A DNA stretch of 64,000 nucleotides from Burkholderia cenocepacia (lineage in GTDB: Bacteria > Pseudomonadota > Gammaproteobacteria > Burkholderiales > Burkholderiaceae): positions 620,001 through 684,000 of the forward strand of contig NZ_UAQZ01000001.1 in assembly GCF_900446215.1 (NCBI RefSeq), in the 5' to 3' direction. The translations under genes and the position numbers were made by a program. Numbering within the stretch: position 1 is the first letter of the stretch; each line of letters starts with the position of its first letter. Below the pieces are notes generated by a model. It was not told the origin of the DNA, made no database searches, and saw only the letters and a list, made by a program, of their open reading frames with translations. Below, piece after piece: positions 27,039-35,704 of this stretch.

Positions 27039-28019
27039 TCAGTCGAGCCGGAACGCGGCCTCGAAACGCTCGGCGAATGCGTCGAACTCGGCTTCCGGCA
27101 GATGGTTGATGCCGCCCGCGCGCTTGCGCCCGCCGCCCGTCGCGAAGCCGCGGCAGAACTCGTCCGCGCCGATCGGCCGGCCGTCGGGCACGCGCACGCT
27201 GACGACCAACCCGCCGTCCGCGCGCGGCGACAGCACCGCGAGCGCCGCATGCGGCGCATTGCGCATCCGCTCGTTCGCGAGCATGCCGGTCGCACGCCGC
27301 GCCCACGGGTGGTCGGGCATCCGGACCAGCGTCGCGCCCGGCACCTCGCGCAGCGGCGCGAGTGCACACGCGCGCGCCATGTCGTCGCGGTAGCCGTCGC
27401 GCAACGCGGCGAACACGGCCGTCTCGCGCACGAACTCGAGCGGATCGGTGCACGGCAGCATCGCGTCCGCGAGCGCCGCCGGATCGAAATGCAGATCGCC
27501 GACGCACTCGCCGTACGCGTTGTAGTTCAGGTAGAGCCCGAGCTCGGCCAGCACGCAACGCTCGGCTTCGTCGACCCCATGCTCGCGCGCGAGTGCGTCG
27601 CCGAGCGCCGGCAGTTCGTCGCCGAACGCCGCGACGATCGCCCAGCGCACGTACCGGCCGCCGAGATAGCGATTCACGATCGCGCTCGTGCAGACGTCGG
27701 CTGCCGTGTCGATATGCGCGTCGAAGCGCGGATCGTCGGGCAGCGCGCCCGCGAAGTGATGGTCGAAATAACGGACCGTCGCGCCGTCACGCAGCAATCG
27801 CGCGCACGCGTCGCGGTTCTGGTCGTGCGATACGTCGAGCACGGTGACGAGGTCGCCCACGCGCGCGTCGATGCGCTCGAGCAGCCGGATGTCGCGCTTC
27901 ACGCCGGTCACGAGCGTGCCGTGCACGCGTTCCGCGAGCCGCAGTTGCTGAAGCGCGCACAGGCCGTCCGCGTCGCCGTTGAACGCGAAGACGTGCCGCG
28001 CGTACTGGTTGTCCTGCAT
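27039..28019 (-). CDS. DHH/DHHA1 family phosphoesterase, candidate pAp phosphatase
   Basis: 326-residue DHH-superfamily protein. Motif I is NGDADG (residues 14-19), a second metal aspartate lies in TVLDVSHDQN (Asp62), the DHH triad is at 86-88 (YFDHHFAG), and a DHHA1-like glycine-rich GGGRKRAGG ends the protein. Members include oligoribonuclease/3'-phosphoadenosine 5'-phosphate phosphatase NrnA and RecJ-like enzymes. It ends an operon with a sulfotransferase, whose by-product is pAp, so pAp removal is a reasonable hypothesis but is not shown by sequence. The ATG at 28019 has GGAG nine bases upstream; an ATG five codons earlier lacks one. Confidence 0.75.
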   Translation of the reverse strand: MQDNQYARHVFAFNGDADGLCALQQLRLAERVHGTLVTGVKRDIRLLERIDARVGDLVTVLDVSHDQNRDACARLLRDGATVRYFDHHFAGALPDDPRFDAHIDTAADVCTSAIVNRYLGGRYVRWAIVAAFGDELPALGDALAREHGVDEAERCVLAELGLYLNYNAYGECVGDLHFDPAALADAMLPCTDPLEFVRETAVFAALRDGYRDDMARACALAPLREVPGATLVRMPDHPWARRATGMLANERMRNAPHAALAVLSPRADGGLVVSVRVPDGRPIGADEFCRGFATGGGRKRAGGINHLPEAEFDAFAERFEAAFRLD

Positions 28020-28036
28020 GATCCGTGGCTCCATCG

Positions 28037-28828
28037 TCAAGGCATGAAATCGCCGCCGTTCGCGTCGAGCGTCGCGCCCGTCACCGCGTTCGCGTAGTCG
28101 GACGCGAGGAACAGCGCCGCACGCGCGCAATCGTCGTCGGTCGGCAGCTTCGCGAGCGCGATGTTCGACGCGATCGGCGCAACGATCTGCGCCTCCGTCA
28201 TCCCGTAGTCGGCGGCCGCCTGCCGGAAATAGGTCTGCGTCGGCACGCCCCACATCCAGCCCATGTGGATGCTGTTCGCGCGAATGCCGTGCACGCCGAG
28301 TTCGCGCGCCAGGTATTTTGCCGCAACCGCGAGCGCGCCCTTCGATACAGCGTAGCCGCCCTCCCCTGCAAACGGCTTGCGGGTCGCCTGCGTGTTGATC
28401 ATCACGATCGCGCCGCGCTGCTGCCGTTTCATGTGCGGCACGACTTCCTGCGTGAGCGCCATCGTACCGAACACGTTGGTCTCGAACACCGCGCGCCAGC
28501 CGTCGAGGTCGGCTTGCTCCACCGGCTCCGGAAACGTCCCATGCACGAACGCGCTGTTCACGAGCGCGTCGATCCGGCCGAAGCGCTCGACGGCCCGCGT
28601 CGCGAGCTGCCGGCATTGTGCCCGATCGGTGATGTCGGTCTGCACCTTCAGCACCGCGCAATCGACATCGAGTGCACGGATTCGCGCGTCGGCGTCGTCG
28701 AGCTTTTCCATCGTGCGCGCCGCGACCACCACGCCGCGTGCGCCCTCGCGCGCGGCTTCGACCGCGAGCTTCACGCCGAGTCCCGGCCCGATTCCGGAAA
28801 TCACGACGATCTTGTCCTTCAGCAACAT
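28037..28828 (-). CDS. Short-chain dehydrogenase/reductase (SDR)
   Basis: 263-residue classical SDR. The nucleotide-binding glycine motif is SGIGPGLG (residues 11-18), a variant of TGxxxGxG. The active-site Tyr-x-x-x-Lys is YAVSK at 149-153, and NSAFVHG replaces the usual NNAG. It would oxidise or reduce a hydroxy/keto group with NAD(P). AGGAG precedes the ATG at 28828. It lies 41 bp after the sulfotransferase and 17 bp before the DHH gene in one operon, so its substrate is probably related to the molecule that is sulfated or desulfated. Confidence 0.88.
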   Translation of the reverse strand: MLLKDKIVVISGIGPGLGVKLAVEAAREGARGVVVAARTMEKLDDADARIRALDVDCAVLKVQTDITDRAQCRQLATRAVERFGRIDALVNSAFVHGTFPEPVEQADLDGWRAVFETNVFGTMALTQEVVPHMKRQQRGAIVMINTQATRKPFAGEGGYAVSKGALAVAAKYLARELGVHGIRANSIHMGWMWGVPTQTYFRQAAADYGMTEAQIVAPIASNIALAKLPTDDDCARAALFLASDYANAVTGATLDANGGDFMP

Positions 28829-28869
28829 GGGTTGTCTCCTGGTTGTCGTTCGTCTTGCGTACGCGGCCG

Positions 28870-30063
28870 TCAGACGGCGGCCTGCAGGTGCCGCGCGCGA
28901 TACGCGGCGAAGTCGTGCGCGAGTTGCGCGTCGGTGAAGCCGAAGCGGGCGATCGAATAGTCGTGCGCGGCGCGCTTGTCGCGGCCGTTGCGCGCGATCC
29001 AGTCGGCCATCGCCGCACGCTGCCGCGCATCGACCGACATGCCGGCGAACGCATACACGGCGTGCGCCACCCCCAGCGGATTCGACACGGTGTCCTCGAA
29101 CCGCACGTCGAGAAACCGGTGGGCCGGCAGCGCATCGCGCGCCGCCATCGCCGCACCGATCGCGCGCGCCATCCCTGCGTTCCACTGCGCGCCGACGGCG
29201 AGCGGATCGGGATCGTCCGCGTACAGTTGCCACAGCGTGTGCGCCATGCTCGCCATCGACGGAATCGTCTGCGCCGGATCGCGGTGCGTGAGCACGACCT
29301 GCGCACGCGGAAACACGCGGCACAGCACGTCAAGCGCATGCAGGTGCTGCGGCGTTTTCAGCAGCCAGCGCTCGGCCGGCGCGACGCCGCGCCGCGCCTT
29401 CTGCCACTGCAGGAACTGCAGCATCCGTTTCAGGTACGTGTAGACCGGCGTGAGATCCTGCCGCGCGAGCCAGGCCGTATAGCGCGGCACGTTCGCGTAC
29501 GAATCCATCGCGCACACGAACGAATGCTCCATCAGCATGAATTCCTCGTCGGCGAGCATCGCGTCGAGCGGATGGATCGTCAGGATCTGCGGGATGCAGT
29601 CGATCATCGTCGCGACCTCGGCCTGCGCGCGCGCGATGCGCACGGCCGGCGCGTCGAGCGTCTCGCCGGCAAGCGGCGCCGGGTAGCGCGTTTCCCACCA
29701 CGCGGCCGAATGAAAGCGCGGGTCGACGGCCAGTAGCCGCTGCAGCAGCGTCGTGCCCGTACGCGGCAGGCCGACGATCACGAGCGGATCGTCGATTGCA
29801 ATGTCCGCGATCTCCGGATGGCGCCGGAAGTAATCCTCGACGACGAGCCGGTTCACGAGCTGGCCGACGAGCTTTTCGCGCATCATCGCCGCGCCGCGCG
29901 CGGACAGCGCCGCTTCGTCGATCAGCGACGCGCACATCACGTCGAGCGCGTCGCGATACGGCCCGTCGCCGAACGCGGTGAGCCCGCCCGTGCGCGACAC
30001 GGCCTCGGCCATCAAGCCGTCGGGGGCGAGCAGCGTGCGAGCCTGGTCGAGCGGCGCGTTCAT
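28870..30063 (-). CDS. Sulfotransferase family protein
   Basis: 397-residue PAPS-dependent sulfotransferase. The 5'-phosphosulfate loop is VIVGLPRTGTTLLQRLLAVDP (about residues 96-113). A second PAPS region is PRAQVVLTHRDPAQTIPSMASM (3'-phosphate binding, with R and S). It resembles bacterial sulfotransferase_3-type proteins (predicted sterol or lipid O-sulfotransferases). It would transfer sulfate from PAPS to a hydroxyl of an unknown acceptor and release pAp. The ATG overlaps the DUF1214 stop (ATGA). PAPS synthesis genes cysD and cysN-cysC lie divergently across a 214-bp control region. Confidence 0.88.
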   Translation of the reverse strand: MNAPLDQARTLLAPDGLMAEAVSRTGGLTAFGDGPYRDALDVMCASLIDEAALSARGAAMMREKLVGQLVNRLVVEDYFRRHPEIADIAIDDPLVIVGLPRTGTTLLQRLLAVDPRFHSAAWWETRYPAPLAGETLDAPAVRIARAQAEVATMIDCIPQILTIHPLDAMLADEEFMLMEHSFVCAMDSYANVPRYTAWLARQDLTPVYTYLKRMLQFLQWQKARRGVAPAERWLLKTPQHLHALDVLCRVFPRAQVVLTHRDPAQTIPSMASMAHTLWQLYADDPDPLAVGAQWNAGMARAIGAAMAARDALPAHRFLDVRFEDTVSNPLGVAHAVYAFAGMSVDARQRAAMADWIARNGRDKRAAHDYSIARFGFTDAQLAHDFAAYRARHLQAAV

Positions 30064-31169
30064 GCGGCCTCCTTCAGCGCGGCGAGCTTCACGACGCGCG
30101 TGCGCGGATGCACCGGTTGCGCGGCGCCCACCCAGCGCCAGCAGATCGTGCCGGTGCGATGCCCGGCGGTATCGAGCCAGTTCGCGCTGCCCGGCCGCGT
30201 GGCCGCGACGATCACCGTCACCCCGCCGTCCGCATTGGGCCGAGCGCTGTGCTTGTTCACGCAGATGTCGAAGTGCCGATAGTCGAGCGACTCCATCCAG
30301 TAGTTGTTGAGCTGCACGTTCCAGAAATCGCAGTCCGGCACGGTATCGACGTCGATCACGAGCGCCTCGTCGGCGGCGAGCGACCAGCACGAGTGGTAGT
30401 AGTAGATGTTCGGATCGCCGCCGACCGACTGGCACAGCGCCTGGTCGGCGGGCGGCAGCGCGTTCACGTGCGGGCGATAGCTCGCGGCCCAGTCCGCGAA
30501 CAGCTTCGACGTCTGCTCGACGAACTGCGCGGCGCGCATCAGGCCGCCCTGCAGCGCGAGCGGATCGAGCGGCGCGGGGCGCGCCTGCGCATCGATGCGT
30601 TCGATCTTCAGTTGCGCGGGCGTCTCCGTGCGCCGGTCGAGGAAGGTCTGGCGCACCAGCAGCGCGTTGGTGTCCGGCTCCATCCGCACCCAGTTGCCCG
30701 CGCGCGGCGTCGCGCTCAACACGATCTCGACGCTGCCGTCCGGCGCGATCTCGAGCTGCTTCGCGTCGAGAAAGCCTGTCTGCAGCATCTTGCCGTCGGT
30801 CTCGTAGCCGCCCTTCTGTGTGCCGAAGCTCAGGTATGCGACCGTGCCGCGCCGTCCCGTCACGCGGTATTCGCAGCGGCCGTCGACGCGCGCGTACTGG
30901 TACAGGTTGTCGGGGTTGTCGGCGCCGATCTTCGCGGTCTCGTGGGACGGCGAGAAGAAGCCCGGCCACGCGCCGTCCGCGAACTCGACGTGCATTTCCA
31001 GCGCGATGCGCATCAGTCGGCTCAGGTAGCGGAAGCCTTCCGCACGCGTGAGCGGATCGTCCGGCGCGTCGGTGCGCAGGATCTGTTCTCCGCTGCGTTT
31101 CAGGGTGTCGCAGAAATCGGCCCAGGTCTGGCCCGAAAGCAATTGCGTGGCGCGTGTGTCATCCGTCAT
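30060..31169 (-). CDS. DUF1214 domain-containing protein
   Basis: 369-residue protein resembling the DUF1214 family. Its C-terminal part has CDFWNVQLNNYWMESLDYRHFDICVNKHSARPNADGGVTVIVAATRPGSANWLDTAGHRTGTICWRWVG, the family core with conserved aromatic and His/Asp residues. The N-terminal half (YLSRLMRIALEMHVEFADGAWPGFF) is helical. No signal peptide is visible. Function is unknown for the family. It is first in the sulfotransferase-SDR-DHH operon and is translationally coupled to the sulfotransferase, so it probably handles the same substrate. Confidence 0.8.
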   Translation of the reverse strand: MTDDTRATQLLSGQTWADFCDTLKRSGEQILRTDAPDDPLTRAEGFRYLSRLMRIALEMHVEFADGAWPGFFSPSHETAKIGADNPDNLYQYARVDGRCEYRVTGRRGTVAYLSFGTQKGGYETDGKMLQTGFLDAKQLEIAPDGSVEIVLSATPRAGNWVRMEPDTNALLVRQTFLDRRTETPAQLKIERIDAQARPAPLDPLALQGGLMRAAQFVEQTSKLFADWAASYRPHVNALPPADQALCQSVGGDPNIYYYHSCWSLAADEALVIDVDTVPDCDFWNVQLNNYWMESLDYRHFDICVNKHSARPNADGGVTVIVAATRPGSANWLDTAGHRTGTICWRWVGAAQPVHPRTRVVKLAALKEAA

Positions 31170-31224
31170 GTGTCGTCTCCGCCGATGGTCGAGCGCTCAC
31201 CTTAAGCGGCGCCGCCGTGCGCCA

Positions 31225-31293
31225 CTTCGTCCGGGTGGACTAAGGAAAGATCCGCTCCACGGCCGCGTGCCGGTTTAGTCCACCCGGACGAAG
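31225..31293. promoter_or_regulatory. Perfect 19-bp inverted repeat between divergent sulfation operons
   Basis: Arms cttcgtccgggtggactaa (31225-31243) and ttagtccacccggacgaag (31275-31293) are exact reverse complements with a 31-bp spacer, centres 50 bp apart. Each arm is itself a dyad GTCC-N4-GGAC (31229-31240 and 31278-31289) flanked by TT/AA. It lies between the start of the DUF1214 gene and the start of cysD. A helix-turn-helix dimer, probably the LuxR-type regulator at 34285, could bind each arm. Confidence 0.75.
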
Positions 31294-31383
31294 AGCGGCA
31301 TGCCGCCCGCTCGATACCGTTGGCGTCATGCCCGCAACGCCGCACATGTCGCGCGGCGCCGGCATGAAACAAGGAGACGAACG

Positions 31384-32280
31384 ATGTTGACCCACCTGGA
31401 GCGGCTGGAGGCCGAAAGCATCCACATCATGCGCGAGGTCGTGGCCGAGAGCGAGAACCCGGTGATGCTGTATTCGATCGGCAAGGACAGCTCGGTCATG
31501 CTGCATCTCGCGATGAAGGCGTTCTACCCGGCGAAGCCGCCCTTTCCGCTACTGCACGTCGATACGACGTGGAAATTCCGCGAGATGATCGCGTTTCGCG
31601 ACGAGACGGCCGCGCGCCTCGGCCTCGACCTGCGCGTGCACGTCAACCCCGACGGCATCGCGAACGGCATCAATCCGTTCACGCACGGCTCGGCCGTGCA
31701 CACCGACGTGTGGAAGACGCAAGGGCTCAAGCAGGCGCTCGATCACTACGGTTTCGACGCCGCGTTCGGCGGCGCACGCCGCGACGAGGAGAAATCGCGC
31801 GCGAAGGAGCGCATCGTGTCGCTGCGTTCGGACCAGCACCGCTGGGACCCGAAGCGCCAGCGCCCCGAGCTCTGGTCGCTGTACAACGCGCGCAAGCGCA
31901 AGGGCGAAAGCCTGCGCGTGTTCCCGATCTCGAACTGGACCGAGCTCGATATCTGGCAGTACATCCGGCTTCACGACATCCCGATCGTGCCGCTCTACTT
32001 CGCGAAGGAACGGCCCGTCGTCGAACGCGACGGCGCGCTGATCATGGTCGACGACGAACGCCTGCCGCTGCGTGACGGCGAAGTGCCGCGGATGCGCAAC
32101 GTGCGCTTTCGCACGCTCGGTTGCTATCCGCTCACGGGCGCGATCGACAGCGACGCGACGACGCTCGACGACATCCTGCGGGAGATGCGCGACACGCGGA
32201 CGTCCGAACGCCAGGGACGGCTGATCGACAGCGATTCGGCCGGTTCGATGGAAAGGAAGAAACAGGAGGGATATTTCTGA
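31384..32280 (+). CDS. cysD: Sulfate adenylyltransferase subunit 2
   Basis: 298-residue PP-loop ATP pyrophosphatase family protein. The nucleotide loop is SIGKDSS (31-37) in [21 protein letters not shown], with conserved [12 protein letters not shown] and [18 protein letters not shown] blocks and a C-terminal [23 protein letters not shown]. With CysN it makes adenosine 5'-phosphosulfate from ATP and sulfate. The start lies 91 bp after the inverted repeat. The stop overlaps the cysNC start (TGATG). No cysH, cysI or siroheme gene is nearby, unlike an assimilatory cluster. Confidence 0.97.
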   Translation: MLTHLERLEAESIHIMREVVAESENPVMLYSIGKDSSVMLHLAMKAFYPAKPPFPLLHVDTTWKFREMIAFRDETAARLGLDLRVHVNPDGIANGINPFTHGSAVHTDVWKTQGLKQALDHYGFDAAFGGARRDEEKSRAKERIVSLRSDQHRWDPKRQRPELWSLYNARKRKGESLRVFPISNWTELDIWQYIRLHDIPIVPLYFAKERPVVERDGALIMVDDERLPLRDGEVPRMRNVRFRTLGCYPLTGAIDSDATTLDDILREMRDTRTSERQGRLIDSDSAGSMERKKQEGYF

Positions 32281-34178
32281 TGGCACACGTACTCGCCGCG
32301 CCCGAGGCGCCCCCTATCCACGCCGACGAGACGCGAACGAAGGACCTGCTGCGTTTCATCACCTGCGGCAGCGTCGACGACGGCAAGAGCACGCTGATCG
32401 GCCGCCTGCTCTACGAATCGAACATGCTGTTCGACGACCAGCTCACGCAGCTCGAAGCCGATTCGAAGAAGGTCGGCACGCAGGGCGGCGAACTCGATTT
32501 CGCGCTGCTCGTCGACGGCCTGTCGGCCGAACGCGAGCAAGGCATCACGATCGACGTCGCGTACCGCTTCTTCGCGACCGCGCGGCGCAAGTTCATCGTC
32601 GCCGATACGCCCGGCCACGAACAGTACACGCGCAACATGATCACCGGCGCGTCGACCGCCGATCTCGCGGTGATCCTGATCGACGCGCGCAAGGGCGTGC
32701 TCACGCAGACGCGCCGTCACAGCCATCTCGTCGCGCTGATCGGCATCAAGCGCGTCGTGCTCGCGATCAACAAGATGGACCTCGTCGACTACGACCGGGC
32801 CGTGTTCGAGCGTATCGATGCGGACTACCGCGCGTTCGCGGCCGAGCTCGGGTTCGCCGAGATCGTCAGCATTCCGATGTCCGCGCTGCGCGGCGACAAT
32901 GTGATCGCGCCGAGCGCACGGATGCCGTGGTACGCGGGCCCGCCGCTGATGCAGCATCTCGACCGCCTGCCGCTCGCCGCGCGCGTGACGCACGACGAAC
33001 CGTTCCGGCTGCCGGTGCAATGGGTCAACCGTCCGCACCTGAATTTCCGCGGCTACGCGGGCAGCATCGCGTCGGGCGAGATTCGCGTCGGCGAACGCGT
33101 GCGCGTGCTGCCGTCCGGCAAGGAAAGCCGCGTCGCGTCGGTGATCACGCCGGCCGGCGAAGCCGGCATCGCCCGCGCCGGCGAAGCGGTGACGCTCACG
33201 CTCGCCGACGAAATCGACATCAGCCGCGGCGACCTGATCGCGCGTGCGGACGCGCCGCCGGAAGTCGCCGACCAGTTCGAGGCGACGCTCGTGTGGATGC
33301 ACGACGAGCCGCTGCTGCCCGGCCGCCCGTATCTCGTGAAGCTCGGCACGCAGACGGTCGGCGCGACCTGCGCGACGCCGAAGTACAAGATCGACGTGAA
33401 CACGCGCGAGCATCTCGCCGCGCGCACGCTCGCGCTGAACGAGATCGGCGTGTGCAACCTGAGCTTCGACCGGCCCGTCGCGTTCGATCCGTACGACCGG
33501 AACCGTCATACGGGCGGCTTCATCGTGATCGACCGCTTCAGCAACGACACGGTCGGCGCCGGGATGCTGCACTTCGCGCTGCGCCGCGCGCACAACGTGC
33601 ACTGGCAGGCCGTCGACGTCGATCGCGACGCGCGCGCGCGGCAGAAGGCGCAGACGCCGCGCATCGTGTGGCTGACGGGGCTGTCGGGCGCCGGCAAGTC
33701 GACGATCGCGAACCTCGTCGAGCAACGGCTGCACGCGCTCGGCAAGCATACGTACCTGCTCGACGGCGACAACGTGCGGCACGGCCTCAACCGCGATCTC
33801 GGCTTCACCGAGGCCGACCGCGTGGAGAACATCCGGCGCGTCGCCGAAGTCGCGCGGCTGATGCTCGACGCGGGGCTCATCACGCTCGTGTCGTTCATCT
33901 CGCCGTTCCGCGCCGAGCGCGACATGGCGCGCGCGCTGGCGGGCCCGGACGAATTCGTCGAAGTGTTCGTCGACACGCCGCTCGCGGTCGCGGAGGAGCG
34001 CGATCCGAAGGGCTTGTACAAGAAGGCGCGGCGCGGCGAGCTGAAGCACTTCACCGGCATCGATTCGCCGTACGAGCCGCCCGTGCAGCCGGAGTTGCGT
34101 GTCGACACGGTGACCGAGTCGCCGGAGGTCGCGGCGGATCGCATCGTCACGTACCTGCTGCGCGAACGCGCGGCGTAA
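32280..34178 (+). CDS. cysNC: Bifunctional sulfate adenylyltransferase subunit 1 / adenylylsulfate kinase
   Basis: 632-residue fusion. Residues 1 to about 450 are CysN, an EF-Tu-like GTPase: P-loop GSVDDGKST (30-38), [16 protein letters not shown], then beta-barrel domains. From about residue 455 it is CysC (APS kinase) with P-loop GLSGAGKST at about 467-475 and [13 protein letters not shown]. Together with CysD it converts sulfate to PAPS, the donor for sulfotransferases. NodQ of rhizobia has the same architecture. Being divergent from a sulfotransferase operon, it may be a dedicated PAPS source rather than the housekeeping copy (inference). Confidence 0.96.
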   Translation: MAHVLAAPEAPPIHADETRTKDLLRFITCGSVDDGKSTLIGRLLYESNMLFDDQLTQLEADSKKVGTQGGELDFALLVDGLSAEREQGITIDVAYRFFATARRKFIVADTPGHEQYTRNMITGASTADLAVILIDARKGVLTQTRRHSHLVALIGIKRVVLAINKMDLVDYDRAVFERIDADYRAFAAELGFAEIVSIPMSALRGDNVIAPSARMPWYAGPPLMQHLDRLPLAARVTHDEPFRLPVQWVNRPHLNFRGYAGSIASGEIRVGERVRVLPSGKESRVASVITPAGEAGIARAGEAVTLTLADEIDISRGDLIARADAPPEVADQFEATLVWMHDEPLLPGRPYLVKLGTQTVGATCATPKYKIDVNTREHLAARTLALNEIGVCNLSFDRPVAFDPYDRNRHTGGFIVIDRFSNDTVGAGMLHFALRRAHNVHWQAVDVDRDARARQKAQTPRIVWLTGLSGAGKSTIANLVEQRLHALGKHTYLLDGDNVRHGLNRDLGFTEADRVENIRRVAEVARLMLDAGLITLVSFISPFRAERDMARALAGPDEFVEVFVDTPLAVAEERDPKGLYKKARRGELKHFTGIDSPYEPPVQPELRVDTVTESPEVAADRIVTYLLRERAA

Positions 34179-34241
34179 GCGGCGCCCGCCTGCCCGCGTC
34201 GCCTACTCCGTTCGGATGACGCGCGCGGCAGGCGGGCCGCT
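34178..34241. promoter_or_regulatory. Long GC-rich hairpin enclosing a fourth operator-like dyad
   Basis: About 19 bp on each side (agcggcgcccgcctgcc and its near complement ggcaggcgggccgct at 34227-34241) can pair. The loop holds tactccgttcggatga (34204-34219), which resembles the TAGTCC-N4-GGACGA arms. It separates cysNC from the LuxR-type gene, 66 bp before that start. No T-run follows, so full termination is doubtful; partial read-through or autoregulation is possible. Confidence 0.45.
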
Positions 34242-34284
34242 ATGCTGGTTCGGAATCCTTCATCCGGACCAGGAGAACACGAGC

Positions 34285-35472
34285 ATGCGGATCGCGCTGG
34301 CGCCCGGCGACACGGCCGCGCACGATGGTTTCGACGACGCGGCATGGAGCGCGCGCGAGCTCAGCGCATGGCTCGGGCTCGTCTATCAGGGTCCGTCTGA
34401 AACCACGCCGTGGGCCGGCTTTCTCGAAGCGGTTCGCGTGCGACTCGATGCGAGCTTCACGACGCTCGTGCTGCGCAATCCGGGCGGCGCGCGACACGGG
34501 CTGATCATCAACGCGTCCGCACACGGCCCGCTGCTGCCCGGCGAACCGTCGTACAGCGAGCAGTTCTATGCGCTGTGCCCGTTTCTCGACCACCCGCCCG
34601 GCCAGGTGTTCACGGCCGACCGCCTGTTCGGCGACGCCGCGTGGCGCGCGCACGATTTCTACCGGCAATACCTGCAGCCGCTCGACCTGCGCTACATCCT
34701 CGGCGCGAACCTGCGCGGCGAACGCGGCGTCGAGTGCGCGTTCTTCGTGAGCCGCCCGCACGGCGGCCGCGATTTCGACGCGACCGAGCGCGCGCAGGTC
34801 GCGACGCTGCTGCCGCACCTGCAACGCGCGGTCGAGCTGCACGCGGCGCTCGACGTCCTCGATGCCGAACGCGCGCTGTATGCGGGCACCGTCGACCGGC
34901 TCGACGTCGGCACCGCGATCGTCGACGAGGACGGCCGCGTGATCAAGCGCAACCGCATCGCCGAACGGCTGATCGACCAGCAGGACGGGCTGTGCGTGCG
35001 GCAGGAGCGGCTTCACGCGTCGTGCCCGCTCGACGAGCGCCGGCTGCAGAAGGCGCTGCAGGCCGCGCTCGAGCATTTCCGCGCCGGGGCGCTCACGCGC
35101 ATCGAGGCCACCACGCTGTCGCGTCCCGGCGGCGCGATGCCGTTGAGCGTGCTGCTGCGCCCGCTCGCGCCCTATCGCGGCGCCGAGGACCGCCAGCATC
35201 GGCCGGCCGTCGCGGTGTTCGTCCGCGATCCGGCCGCGTCGCCGCAGACATCACGCGACATGCTGCACCGGCTGTTCCGGCTCACGCCGATGGAAACCGA
35301 AATCGCGCTGCTGCTGGTCGACGGGCTGACGCTCGACGAAGCGGCGGCCGCGACCGGCATCACGAAGAACACTGCCCGCGCGCACCTGCGCGGCATTTTC
35401 GCGAAAACGGGTGCGACGCGGCAGGCCGTGCTCGTGAAGACGCTGCTCAACAGCGTGGTGTCGATGGCGTAG
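34285..35472 (+). CDS. LuxR-type (GerE HTH) transcriptional regulator
   Basis: 395-residue protein. The C-terminal 60 residues are a GerE/LuxR helix-turn-helix (LTPMETEIALLLVDGLTLDEAAAATGITKNTARAHLRGIFAKTGATRQAVLVK). The N-terminal two-thirds shows no clear autoinducer or receiver domain; a PAS-like region (GTAIVDEDGRVIKRNRIAERLIDQQDGL, about 208-235) is visible. The ATG at 34285 is preceded by AGGAG; an upstream in-frame ATG lacks this. It follows cysNC on the same strand and is the likely regulator of the sulfation genes through the GTCC-N4-GGAC sites (inference). Confidence 0.88.
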   Translation: MRIALAPGDTAAHDGFDDAAWSARELSAWLGLVYQGPSETTPWAGFLEAVRVRLDASFTTLVLRNPGGARHGLIINASAHGPLLPGEPSYSEQFYALCPFLDHPPGQVFTADRLFGDAAWRAHDFYRQYLQPLDLRYILGANLRGERGVECAFFVSRPHGGRDFDATERAQVATLLPHLQRAVELHAALDVLDAERALYAGTVDRLDVGTAIVDEDGRVIKRNRIAERLIDQQDGLCVRQERLHASCPLDERRLQKALQAALEHFRAGALTRIEATTLSRPGGAMPLSVLLRPLAPYRGAEDRQHRPAVAVFVRDPAASPQTSRDMLHRLFRLTPMETEIALLLVDGLTLDEAAAATGITKNTARAHLRGIFAKTGATRQAVLVKTLLNSVVSMA

Positions 35473-35506
35473 CGCGCCGTGCCGGCACTCGGCACGATCT
35501 CATTTC

Positions 35507-35637
35507 ACGTCATACGTCATCAGACGTTGTCGAATGACGCGTCGATCACCGGCATTCGCCAAATTTTAGGAAATTTCCGGGTAAACCCGCGACGTCATCG
35601 TCGATGCTCCGGCGTACCATGTCATACGACGACATAC
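35507..35637. promoter_or_regulatory. GTCATACG repeats ahead of the MFS-lactonase operon (GntR/FadR-type site)
   Basis: gtcatacgtc at 35509-35518 and the dyad atgtcatacgacgacat at 35619-35635 share GTCATACG. The second is symmetric (ATGTC...GACAT) and resembles operators of FadR-subfamily GntR regulators that control sugar-acid genes. The 232-bp gap also holds an AT-rich aaattttaggaaattt stretch. No GntR gene is adjacent. Confidence 0.45.
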
Positions 35638-35704
35638 TACATCGACCGCCAACCAGACGCCGACGCGGGCTGCCGCCCCGTCCGCCGCCCGACCGGAGAC
35701 ACCC

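Noticed and set aside
27039..29339. A single 766-codon minus-strand frame spanning sulfotransferase, SDR and DHH genes
   Set aside because: The upstream part is out of frame with the clear sulfotransferase and SDR genes and is Arg-rich nonsense; only the last 326 codons encode the DHH protein.
31384..34178. Housekeeping cysteine-biosynthesis cluster
   Set aside because: Only cysD and cysNC are present, with no cysH, cysI, cysG or cysB; the divergent partner is a sulfotransferase operon. A housekeeping role is not excluded but is not favoured.
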